NCBI GenBank assembly: GCA_050699515.1
Contig: JBOHFF010000076.1
Span: 34,003-98,002, forward strand
Direction of reading: 5' to 3'
Source of the DNA: GCA-003244245 sp050699515
Lineage (GTDB): Bacteria; Actinomycetota; Actinomycetes; Mycobacteriales; Pseudonocardiaceae
Length of the DNA: 64,000 nt
The notes beneath the pieces were generated by a model. It saw nothing but the letters and a program-made list of their open reading frames with translations, had not been told where the DNA came from and did not search any database. Shown one piece after another: positions 52,192-60,261 of the stretch. Position numbers and translations under genes: made by a program. How positions within the stretch are numbered: the stretch's first letter is position 1; the number at the start of each line of letters is the position of its first letter.

Positions 52192-52434
52192 TCACGGTGA
52201 TCCGGGGGGACAGCTCACGTCTACCTCGGCCTCCCAGTTGCGCTCCGTGGTGGCCGCATGCAGGCATGCCGGGCAGTAGGTGAGCTCGCAGTCACACTCG
52301 CCTGGGCAGCGGGCGCTCGGCAGGCCCGAGGTGTCGATCGACTCGCCGCACAGCGCGAGATAACCCCCGAACCGGTAGCCCGCGGCCAGCGCCTCGTCGG
52401 CGGAGAGCAGGTGTACGCTGCGCAGCGCAGTCAC
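52192..52434 (-). CDS. Small cysteine-rich protein (HLLSA/CPAC type)
   Basis: 80 residues from GTG 52434 with GGAG eight bases upstream. VHLLSADEALAAGYRFGGYL, ALCGESIDTSGLPSARCPGE, CDCELTYCPACLHAATT. Fourth member of the family seen at 28451, 43758 and 44020. It lies where the methyltransferase relic breaks off, and the relic's frame runs antisense-free into it in another frame. Confidence 0.6.
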   Translation of the reverse strand: MTALRSVHLLSADEALAAGYRFGGYLALCGESIDTSGLPSARCPGECDCELTYCPACLHAATTERNWEAEVDVSCPPGSP

Positions 52435-52479
52435 CCCAACCGCTCCGTGATGGTGTCCCGGATACCAGGTGCCCGTCTG

Positions 52480-53167
52480 AGCGCTCAAGAGCCCAGGACC
52501 GGCCCAGTCCCTTGATCCGCAGCGGAACCACGAGCCACCCGCCCTCGGCGAGCTGATCCACCCAGGCCGGCGGGAAGTCCCGTGCGCCAGCGGTAACGAT
52601 GATCCGGTCGAATGGGCCGTATTCCGCAGCGCCGAACTCTCCGTCCCCGCACAGCGTGCGCACATCGCGATAGCCTGCTGTCACCAGACAAGCGCGGGCC
52701 CGGTCGACCACCTCCTGGTCGATATCAATCGTGGTCACCGAGCCGTCCGGCCCGACCAGCTCCCGAAGCAGTGCGGCGTTGTAGCCGCCGCTGCCGATCT
52801 CCAGAACCCGATGCCCCGCCCTGACCTGGAGCTGACCCAGCATCATCGCGATGATCGTCGGCGCGGAGACCGAGCTGAGCGAGTTCCCACGCTCGTTGCG
52901 CTTGGTGATGATGGAGTCATCGGCGTACGCCTTCTCCAGCGGCACCCCCGGCGCGAACAGGTGCCGGGGCACGGTGCGCAGCGCGGCCCCGACCTCACCC
53001 GGCAGGACCAGGCCCAGCCGTTCGTGCCGCACGATGATCTGGTCGACCAGGGCTCCGCGTAGCTCGTCCGCGTCCTGATCCGAGTCCACGCCCTCATGAG
53101 TGGTGTCAGTAGCCACCGGGTGGAGCCTAGCCGTGGCCTCGGCTGGATCGGTGTTCACGTCAGGCAC
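52480..53167 (-). pseudogene. Truncated FxLD-system methyltransferase (isoaspartyl methyltransferase-like)
   Basis: Starts at GTG 53167 and keeps the catalytic half: VPRHLFAPGVPLEKAYADDS, VLEIGSGGYNAALLRELVG, VTTIDIDQEVVDRARACL, FDRIIVTAGARDFPPAWVDQ, LVVPLRIKGLGRSWALER. After about 52480 the family sequence ends and the frame runs into the DNA of the small cysteine-rich gene. About 180 C-terminal residues are missing. Divergent from a regulator at 53365. Confidence 0.65.
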
Positions 53168-53364
53168 GGAATAGTTCCCCTTCCCTTCCTCGGACGTTGT
53201 GGTCCGCGGACTACTGGTTGGTTCGGCAGGTGACCACCGTCCCGCCGCCTGGCAGGTTTGGGGAAGGGGAGTGTTCCCTGAAAACCCTGAATTTCCTCCG
53301 CTGCTGGTGATCTGAGACCTACTCTCCGTGGTGACACGTTGCCCACGACGGCGAGGACAAGAAG

Positions 53365-53710
53365 ATGGCGGCTGACACCCCGAACGAGGCGCTGAGCCGG
53401 CTCTTGGCCCGCCTGTCCTGGAGCGGCGAGCGCCTGGCCCGGGAGATATGCCGAGTGTTGGGTGAGGGAGCGATTCACTCGACCGCGCCGTACAAGTGGC
53501 TCAAGGGTCATCAACCGCGCCGGGACGAAGTACGTCAGGCGACCGCGTTCGTGCTCTCCCAAGCTGGCAACCAGCCCGTCGCGGTCAGCGAGCTCTGGCC
53601 TGAGTGCACGCCGCACGAGTCACTGCTGATCCCCGCGGTCACCGGGCTGGAGGTAGCTTGGACCCTGACCGGCACTCTGGCCATCCTCCACGACTGGCTA
53701 CTGGGGGGGC
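53365..53710 (+). pseudogene. N-terminal half of a split regulator
   Basis: ATG at 53365. LSRLLARLSWSGERLAREIC, AIHSTAPYKWLKGHQPRRDE and VRQATAFVLSQAGNQPVAVS look like an N-terminal DNA-binding region of actinomycete TPR regulators. At a run of seven G bases (about 53702-53708) coding character moves into the frame of the next gene. The nominal frame continues to 53973 but without family features. Confidence 0.5.
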
Positions 53711-53713
53711 TTA

Positions 53714-54757
53714 ATGGATCGTCGCGTGTTCATGGCGGTGGGCGGCTCGGCCCTGACCCAACTCGCATGGACCGCGGTAAACACCGAACCAGCTCGACTG
53801 GCCGCGGCCCTGACCGGCGGGCGGGTGGGCGCTACCTTGATCGAGCAGGTGGAGGAGACGATCCCCCGGCTGCGTCAGCTGGACGACCAGCAAGGCGGGG
53901 GCGGGAGCAGCCTCACCTATGTCAACGCCCAGTTCCAGGCCGTTGCCCAGCTGCTCACGACAGCCGACCATAGCGGGCAGATCACCCGGCGCCTGTTGGT
54001 CGCGTTGGCCGAACTCGGCCAACTGGCCGGCTGGATGGCAGCAGACACCGAACGCCACGGGCTGGCCCAGCGCTACCACCTCACCGCGCTGCGGGCTGCC
54101 CACAACGCCGGTGACAAGGCCCTGGGCGCCCACGTGCTCAGCACGATGGCTTTCCACGCCGCCGACCGCGAGCAGGCTGCCGACGCCATCAGTCTGGGCA
54201 CCGCCGCGGTGGAGATGGCCCACCGCAGTCCCGTCATTGTCCAGGCCCTGGTCAGCAGCCGGTTGGCCTACGGTTACGCGCTGACCGGTGACGTCGAGCG
54301 CTTTCACGCGGCCCACGGCCGGGCCCGTGAGCTGGTCGAGCATCCGACCGGTCACCGGCCGCGCTGGGCTTATTGGGTCAGCCCGCAGAGCATGGACGGT
54401 GCCTGCGGCTTCCAACAGGTCAGCCTGGGGATGGCCGGCTCCCGCGACAGCCAACGCCATTTCGGCAACGCGATCACCCTGCTCACCCCCAGCGCGATCG
54501 CCGCAACCTATCAGCTGTACCAGCGCGACGCGTTCATAGACGGCATGTGGCTGGCAAGAGCCCACGTCGGCCGTAGAGAGCTGGAGCAGGCGTGCGAGGT
54601 GGGGCGGACTGTTCTGGAGTGGCTGCCGCACGTCAACTCACCGCGCGGCCTGACGTTCCTGCGCCGCCTCTCCGACGAGCTCCGCGTCCGGAAGGCCAAC
54701 TCGTATGTCCGTGAGTTCTCCACTGAGCTGGACCGCAGGCTCAAACTGGTCGCATGA
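53714..54757 (+). CDS. TPR-type regulator part (C-terminal half of the split gene)
   Basis: 347 residues from ATG 53714, four bases after the G run. Begins MDRRVFMAVGGSALTQLAWT, as seen inside longer actinomycete regulators rather than at a start, then helix pairs: LLVALAELGQLAGWMAADTE, ALRAAHNAGDKALGAHVLST, AAVEMAHRSPVIVQALVSSR. Probably one gene with 53365-53710, split by a homopolymer frameshift. Overlaps the next frame by four bases (ATGA). Confidence 0.6.
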   Translation: MDRRVFMAVGGSALTQLAWTAVNTEPARLAAALTGGRVGATLIEQVEETIPRLRQLDDQQGGGGSSLTYVNAQFQAVAQLLTTADHSGQITRRLLVALAELGQLAGWMAADTERHGLAQRYHLTALRAAHNAGDKALGAHVLSTMAFHAADREQAADAISLGTAAVEMAHRSPVIVQALVSSRLAYGYALTGDVERFHAAHGRARELVEHPTGHRPRWAYWVSPQSMDGACGFQQVSLGMAGSRDSQRHFGNAITLLTPSAIAATYQLYQRDAFIDGMWLARAHVGRRELEQACEVGRTVLEWLPHVNSPRGLTFLRRLSDELRVRKANSYVREFSTELDRRLKLVA

Positions 54758-55005
54758 CCAGTGCCACTGCCCCCTCACTGACTCTCGTTACCTCCTCCCC
54801 CGACCATCCCAACGCACGCACACTAGCTGGCCAGCTCGACGGCGAACTGGCCAACATCTACGGCGGTCCCCACACCGGCCGCGACACCGCCGTGCCCACC
54901 GACCTCGCTGCACCTCACGGCGTCGCCCTCGCTCTTGCCGACCACGGTCGACTTCCAGCTCCTGCAGTCGTCTCCCGATGGGACTGCATCCTGCTTCTCT
55001 CCTGA
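54754..55005 (+). pseudogene. Chimeric frame ending in a lanC 3' end
   Basis: 83 residues; ATG overlaps the regulator stop. The last 28 residues, GVALALADHGRLPAPAVVSR then WDCILLLS, match the very end of the LanC cyclase at 56907-58151 (GVALALADHGQLPAP...RWDALLLLS). The first half has no cyclase features, and the LanC zinc motifs are missing. It is the tail of a second lanC, lost by deletion. 55006-55297 holds nothing recognisable. Confidence 0.6.
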
Positions 55006-55297
55006 CCTCTGGCTCTGACCGCTCGGGTGGTCGCTGTGATCGCCATGTGGTCTCCTGTGGGCTCGCTCGTCGCGCGTTGGTCCGGTTTCGGTGTTCGCAC
55101 AGCATGGTGTCGATTACCGGTGGGGGAGCTTGGTGCGGGTGGGAATTTTTCCTCGCTCCTTGTCATGGCGCTGAGCTGGGTGAACAAGCCGTGGACAGGT
55201 CAGGGCTTCCGTCCGGTCAGGCTGTGGGGCTCCCACGTCTGGTTCGTCGGGGTTACCGTTTCGCCGCGGCGTCAGTGCATTGAGGTGGGGGTGGGCG

Positions 55298-56866
55298 GTG
55301 GCACGGAAGGCGGGGACCTCAGCGAAGGCCGAGCGTGATCAGTTGCGTGACCGGATGTGGGGTTACGGGTGCGCGGTGGCCCAGATCGCCACTGAGATGG
55401 CCCGCTGGTTCGGTCTACGGCCCCGGGCGGCGTGGCGCCACGCGCTGGGCTGGCCGCAATGGAAACTGGCCCAGCGTTACAACACTCTGCATTGCGGAGC
55501 CCGGCTGTCGGACAATCGGGTCAGCGAGTTCGAGGCGTGGCCGCACGGCGGTAGCCCGCCCAGCTTGCGTTACCTGGTTGTGCTGGCCGCCACTTACGGT
55601 CATGGCTGCACCCCGGCGGCCCTCGTCGACGCCGACGACCTGGCACACCTCACCCCCGTCGACCGCTGCCTGCTCACCACCGGCCACCCACCCACGGCGA
55701 TCACGGTCGGGGCGGCGGACTCCGCCCTCTGTGCCACGGTGGGTGAGCACGCTGACCCCGGCCGTGCGGTGCGGCGTGGAGGCGGTGACACTGGGGTTGT
55801 CTGGGGGAGCCGACGCCTTGTGCGCTGCGACGCGCGGGGCCTGCCGATCCGCGAGGAGCTCATCGTGGCGGCCGAGGAATCCGCCCAGTTCCGGCGCTGG
55901 AGCGCCACCAGCAACGTCGATGACGACGTGCTCGATCAGATGACCGCCGATGTCGCCGAACTCGCCCAGCGCGAGCAGACCGACCCGCCCGCCACGATGT
56001 TCTCCAGTTTGCTCGGTGCCCGCGACGACGTGTTCACCCTGATTGCCGGACGCCAGCAACCCCGTCACACCACCAGCCTGTACAAGATCGCTGGACAGGT
56101 CTGCGGCATGCTGTCCATGGTCACCTTCGACTTGGGGCACCCGGACGCCGCCAACACCCACGCGCGCACCGCGCTGCACTGTGCCGAGGTCTCCGGCCAC
56201 ACTCCTTTGCGGGGCTTCGTTCGCTATGTGCAGTCCAACGTTGCCTACTGGGGCGGGCGTTACGACGAGGCCGCCGCGCTCGTTGAGGCCGCCCTGCCCG
56301 ATGCCACCAGTGGCACCGCGCTGCTGCGACTGGCCAGCCAGCAGGCCCGGATCAACGCCGCCCGCCGACAACCTGGTGAGGTCAGCCGGGCACTGGCGCT
56401 CGCCGCGACCGCACCCACCGAGCGCATTCCCGATGAACCAGGCACTTTTGGCTTCGACGCCGGTACTGCTGCGCTGTGCGCCAGCGAGGCCCACGGTGCG
56501 TTCAGTGAGACCGAGCATCTCGATGCCGCTGTGGACTGGGCGCGTACCGCCGTGGACGAGTTCACCGCCCAGTCCCAACCCAAATCCATGTACCTCGTCG
56601 CCGCCCGCTTCGACCTCGCGATCGCTCACCTAGGCCGAGGTGAACTGGAGGCGGTCGGCGAGCACCTGGCCCCGATCCTGCGCTCCACCGACGCCGAGTA
56701 CCGCACCGTGCCGATCATCGGGCGGGCCCGGTCCCTGAACACCCTGCTGGGCCAGCGCGCCGACCTCGCCTCCAGCACCCTGGCCGCGCTGCGAGACGAC
56801 CTCGCCGAGTTCGTCACCCACCCCGCCCCCACCCCACCAGAACTGGAGTCCGGCACCACCCCCTGA
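55298..56866 (+). CDS. Large HTH/TPR-type regulator of the lanthipeptide cluster
   Basis: 522 residues from GTG 55298 (GAGG about ten bases upstream). N-terminal DNA-binding-like part (RHALGWPQWKLAQRYNTLHC, then RVSEFEAWPHGGSPPSLRYL), a linker, and helix pairs typical of TPR proteins (VTFDLGHPDAANTHARTALH, YVQSNVAYWGGRYDEAAALV). Same type as the 53365-54757 gene, which looks like its degraded relative. It ends 40 bases from lanC, convergently. Likely controls the lanthipeptide genes. Confidence 0.7.
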   Translation: MARKAGTSAKAERDQLRDRMWGYGCAVAQIATEMARWFGLRPRAAWRHALGWPQWKLAQRYNTLHCGARLSDNRVSEFEAWPHGGSPPSLRYLVVLAATYGHGCTPAALVDADDLAHLTPVDRCLLTTGHPPTAITVGAADSALCATVGEHADPGRAVRRGGGDTGVVWGSRRLVRCDARGLPIREELIVAAEESAQFRRWSATSNVDDDVLDQMTADVAELAQREQTDPPATMFSSLLGARDDVFTLIAGRQQPRHTTSLYKIAGQVCGMLSMVTFDLGHPDAANTHARTALHCAEVSGHTPLRGFVRYVQSNVAYWGGRYDEAAALVEAALPDATSGTALLRLASQQARINAARRQPGEVSRALALAATAPTERIPDEPGTFGFDAGTAALCASEAHGAFSETEHLDAAVDWARTAVDEFTAQSQPKSMYLVAARFDLAIAHLGRGELEAVGEHLAPILRSTDAEYRTVPIIGRARSLNTLLGQRADLASSTLAALRDDLAEFVTHPAPTPPELESGTTP

Positions 56867-56906
56867 CCCGCCCCGGACCTGTCCGACCGGTCAGGCACCC
56901 TCGGAA

Positions 56907-58151
56907 TCAGGAGAGAAGTAACAGGGCGTCCCATCGGGCGGGGACCGGTGGCGCTGGTAGCTGCCCATGATCTGCGAGGGCGAGGGCGACGCCGGCTGAT
57001 CCGGTGAGCAGACCGGGTTGATCGGACGGCACGCCGTTGTGAAGGTGCCGGAAGGCGAAGGTGAGGCGTGGGTCGAATGCTTCGGTGACGGCGGTTGCTG
57101 CACTGTCGCTGGTGCCGCCGTGGCTGGTGGTCGCGCTCTGCAGGACTCCGGCGTATCCGTGGCACAAGGCCGGCCCTTCAACGTCCCACAGACCCGCGGG
57201 GCGGTCGGAGAGGGATGCGATGGCGGCGTCACCGACTGTGATCAGCTGGGGATCTGCGAGCGCGCTGCCGGCGAGGATGAGGGCGCGGCCGATTCCGGGG
57301 GCGCCGTAGCACCAGGCGTCGCGTCGCCCGGCGGTCGCCGCTGGGGTGTCGCTGTCCAGTTCGTCACCCGTGACAGAGGGCGCCCAGCTGTGCGCGGCGT
57401 CCGTACGCCAGCGCAGCAGCCAGTGTGCCGCGCTCTGGATTGCTGCGCGCTGCCCGGCGACGGAGCATCCGGCTGCGTGTGCTGTCGCGAGCAGGGAGAG
57501 GGGACCGGCGATGCCGTGTGCCATTCCTGTGGTTGCCGCCCCTGACGGGTGGACGGTCGCCGCTGGGGAATGCTCATCGGCGGGGAGCCACCAGCCGGGC
57601 CTTCTGCCGTGCTGGGTGTCGATCATCGCGGTGAGGGTCCGCAGGGCCGGGAGGAGCCCAGGTTCGGCCGTGTCGTATCCAGCGGTGAGCGCCGCAAGCA
57701 GGACTCTGCCGATACCAGCCAGGCCGTTGATCGCGTCATAGATCGGCCACGGCGTGCCCACGCCACCGGCCCGTAGGTGCTCTTCACGGCTATGGGCGAG
57801 GTCGACGGCACGAGCGGCCAGCCAGCGGACGGCCCGTGCGGTCGCGGCTCGTTGCGAGTCGGGGTCAGGCAGGTACGCCGACCCGATGATCAGCGATGCC
57901 GCCAGGCCTCCGGGGCTGCTGAAGATGCCCGCCGCTCCACGGTGCGGGCCTGGGCTCTGGGCGGCCGTAGCCCAGTGGTGGACCGCTGCCCGCGCGAACA
58001 CGGGGTCCACGGCGGCGAGGCGGGCGTGCAGCAGCGCGGTACCCGCCAGCCCGTTCAGGAATCCTCCGGCTGGGATGGCGGCAAGGATGTCCTCGGTGTT
58101 GAGCAGCCGTTCGGCGGTCGCCAGCGCAAGCTGTCGGCTGACGTCGGTCAT
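56907..58151 (-). CDS. lanC: LanC-type lanthionine synthetase cyclase
   Basis: 414 residues; ATG 58151 overlaps the lanB stop (ATGA). Zinc ligands: WCYGAPGIGRAL (Cys) and ALCHGYAG (Cys-His). The double-toroid repeats are visible (INGLAGIGRVLLAAL, GMAHGIAGPLSLLATAHAAG, GLLTGSAGVALALADHG). It catalyses addition of Cys thiols to dehydroamino acids. Full length. Forms the end of the operon with the dehydratase-like gene and the methyltransferases. Confidence 0.88.
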   Translation of the reverse strand: MTDVSRQLALATAERLLNTEDILAAIPAGGFLNGLAGTALLHARLAAVDPVFARAAVHHWATAAQSPGPHRGAAGIFSSPGGLAASLIIGSAYLPDPDSQRAATARAVRWLAARAVDLAHSREEHLRAGGVGTPWPIYDAINGLAGIGRVLLAALTAGYDTAEPGLLPALRTLTAMIDTQHGRRPGWWLPADEHSPAATVHPSGAATTGMAHGIAGPLSLLATAHAAGCSVAGQRAAIQSAAHWLLRWRTDAAHSWAPSVTGDELDSDTPAATAGRRDAWCYGAPGIGRALILAGSALADPQLITVGDAAIASLSDRPAGLWDVEGPALCHGYAGVLQSATTSHGGTSDSAATAVTEAFDPRLTFAFRHLHNGVPSDQPGLLTGSAGVALALADHGQLPAPPVPARWDALLLLS

Positions 58152-59911
58152 GACGGGGTTGAGAGGAGGTCGGCGGCCAGTGCCCGGACCATCCGTTCGG
58201 ACCGCATGTCGCCGAGCAGCCGGTTGAGATGCATGTGGATCAGTGACGACGTGCAATCGGCCTGCCGTGCCGGATCGAGGAGTTCTCGGTAGCTGGCGAG
58301 GGCGTCGTGCCGGGCGTTCCACGCCGGGCGGATTGCGCCGAGGTCAGGGCCGGCGATGACCTGGCCCCGCGTCGCCCGTACCTGCGGGCGAAGGTCCATC
58401 ATGTGGCGGCGGGCGGTGCGGTCGACATGGCGTCCGTCCAGCGCCGCCCGGTAGGCGTCGGTCATGGCGCGGGCGATGGCGGCGGCCGACAATGTGGCGA
58501 TGATCAGCCTCTGATCGTTGTCGCTGACACTCGCCAGGATCGCCAGTGCAAGCGAGCTGTCGGCGGCGAAGACATGCTCGGCGGCGCCGATCGCGGCGGG
58601 TCCGCCGTAGCGCTCGATTTCCTGGTCATACGGTTCCACGGTGAATCCGCCCGACAGCCGTTGCCGGATCATCTCCTGACACCACGCGGACAGGGCGGGC
58701 AGGACCCGGCTGCCGAGGGTGGCGGGCTCGCCGCGGAAGCGGGCACGGATGTGCGGCCCGTGCTCGGGGGTGTGGTAGCGCAGCCAGAACCAGGTGTCGT
58801 AGTGCTCGGCCAGGTCGTCGGCGAGGGCGGCGAGGCCGGGCAGGAGTAGCTCGCAGGCGGGAGTGCGGATCGCCAGGGACAGCCACCGCCCGCCGGGCAG
58901 GTACAGGCCTGTGTCGCGGGCGCGCACCGCGGCGGGGCGCACCGGCGGTGGCACAGTCTCCTGTCGCGCCAGCGGCACGACCAGCTCCAGGAGGTGACGG
59001 CCAGCGGAGCCGGGCAGGACGGCCTGGATGGCGTCCGGACCGCCGGGAGGCTCGGTCACCGCCGTTACGCCACGGCCCGCGTAGCGGCGCAGCAGCTCTC
59101 GGTCCTCGGCCTGATCCACGTCGAGCGGCAGGCAGCGGTCGCCGTCGTCGACGACGATGATGTTAGGCAGGGCCGGGACCGTCTCGGCCCGCCACCTTTC
59201 CAGCACATCAGGCCAGGCGGCACGGTCGTGTGCCGCACGGGTCAGCGTCGGCGGCAGGACCCACCGGGCCGGGGCGAGAATGGTCCGCCGGTACCGGACG
59301 CGAGGAGTGAACGGGCCGCCGCCGGCTGGCTCCCACGACCAGCCGTGCAGCGGACGGCAGCCCGTGCGGCCAACGAGCTGCAGGAACCGGGCCAGCGGTG
59401 GTAGCAGGCGGGACATCAGTCGCGAGTACAGGACGGGGATGACCTGCCGGTCCTGGCTGGACGACCACAAGATCAGGCGGCGGCCGTCGGAGGCCAGCAA
59501 TAGGTCATCGAGCAGCACATCGCCTGGCTCGGCAGGCACTCCCACCGGGATACGCTGCGGCGCGAGCCCGGTCGGCGGGGCCAGTGTCATGCCTTCCGAG
59601 ACACGGGGACGCGCGAGGATTTCGGCGACCAGCCCCGCGTCGTCGCGGTCCTGTCCAGCAACGTGGAGAAGCCCGGTGAACCGGCCCAGCGCCGTTCCGG
59701 CATCTGGAGACCCGCCGGGGCACACGGCCAGCTGCAGCCGCCCAGCGGCCAGGTCTTCCGGGGTGGCGGCGATGACCCGGACGCAGATCTCCGCCGTCCG
59801 GGGCGGCGAGAGGTCAGGCTGGCGCTCCGCCAGTTCGGTGATATCGGCGTCATCGAGCACGACCTCGACGCCGCCGTTCGCGGTGGCGCGGCCGATCAGC
59901 GAGGCAAGCAC
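58148..59911 (-). CDS. lanB: LanB-type dehydratase lacking its N-terminal part
   Basis: 587 residues from GTG 59911, with no ribosome site there. The C-terminal 260 residues are the glutamate-elimination (SpaB_C) domain: LYLPGGRWLSLAIRTPACEL, WLRYHTPEHGPHIRARFRG, and SLIHMHLNRLLGD with the conserved histidine. The part before it corresponds to the second half of the glutamylation domain (VEVVLDDADITELAER, LHGWSWEPAGGG). About 250-300 N-terminal residues of NisB-like proteins are missing. At 59988 a GTG with AGGAGG remains, but its frame ends after about 30 codons, so an internal deletion seems to have joined the true start to the middle of the gene. Glutamyl transfer is probably lost. Confidence 0.75.
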   Translation of the reverse strand: MLASLIGRATANGGVEVVLDDADITELAERQPDLSPPRTAEICVRVIAATPEDLAAGRLQLAVCPGGSPDAGTALGRFTGLLHVAGQDRDDAGLVAEILARPRVSEGMTLAPPTGLAPQRIPVGVPAEPGDVLLDDLLLASDGRRLILWSSSQDRQVIPVLYSRLMSRLLPPLARFLQLVGRTGCRPLHGWSWEPAGGGPFTPRVRYRRTILAPARWVLPPTLTRAAHDRAAWPDVLERWRAETVPALPNIIVVDDGDRCLPLDVDQAEDRELLRRYAGRGVTAVTEPPGGPDAIQAVLPGSAGRHLLELVVPLARQETVPPPVRPAAVRARDTGLYLPGGRWLSLAIRTPACELLLPGLAALADDLAEHYDTWFWLRYHTPEHGPHIRARFRGEPATLGSRVLPALSAWCQEMIRQRLSGGFTVEPYDQEIERYGGPAAIGAAEHVFAADSSLALAILASVSDNDQRLIIATLSAAAIARAMTDAYRAALDGRHVDRTARRHMMDLRPQVRATRGQVIAGPDLGAIRPAWNARHDALASYRELLDPARQADCTSSLIHMHLNRLLGDMRSERMVRALAADLLSTPS

Positions 59912-60072
59912 CCTAGTCCGCCGGTCCGGCAGGCCAGCGGGGCCAGAGCCGGAAAAGACGAACAGGCAGAGAACGCAGAGCGTGTCACAGGTCCTCCTGC
60001 CGACGTGTCAGGTAACCGACCTTGCGGGGCACTCTTTCTTAATGGCCGGAACAGGTGCCCCGCGGTGGCCTT

Positions 60073-60261
60073 TCAGCACTTGGTATGCCGGGTACAGCCG
60101 TCATCTGTGCAGTCGCCGGAGCATTCATCGCCGGTCAGGTCCTCGGTGGGTTCCGCGCGCCGGTCGAGGGTGAATAAGTCGGCGATCACGGCATTGAGGG
60201 CGGCAGCAGTGTCGGGGGGCATGGCATTCTCGTTCTGTTGGCGTTCATGGGTCTCACTCAT
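60073..60261 (-). CDS. FxLD lanthipeptide precursor segment (tail of the methyltransferase)
   Basis: From ATG 60261 the 62 residues begin SETHERQQNENAMPPDTAAA, have a helical leader (LNAVIADLF), then TLDRRAEPTEDL so that F-T-L-D forms the FxLD motif, and end with TGDECSGDCTDDGCTRHTKC: four cysteines, three threonines and one serine that could form lanthionine rings, plus four aspartates. This is the expected plan of a class I FxLD precursor. It may be translated only as part of the methyltransferase frame. Confidence 0.7.
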   Translation of the reverse strand: MSETHERQQNENAMPPDTAAALNAVIADLFTLDRRAEPTEDLTGDECSGDCTDDGCTRHTKC

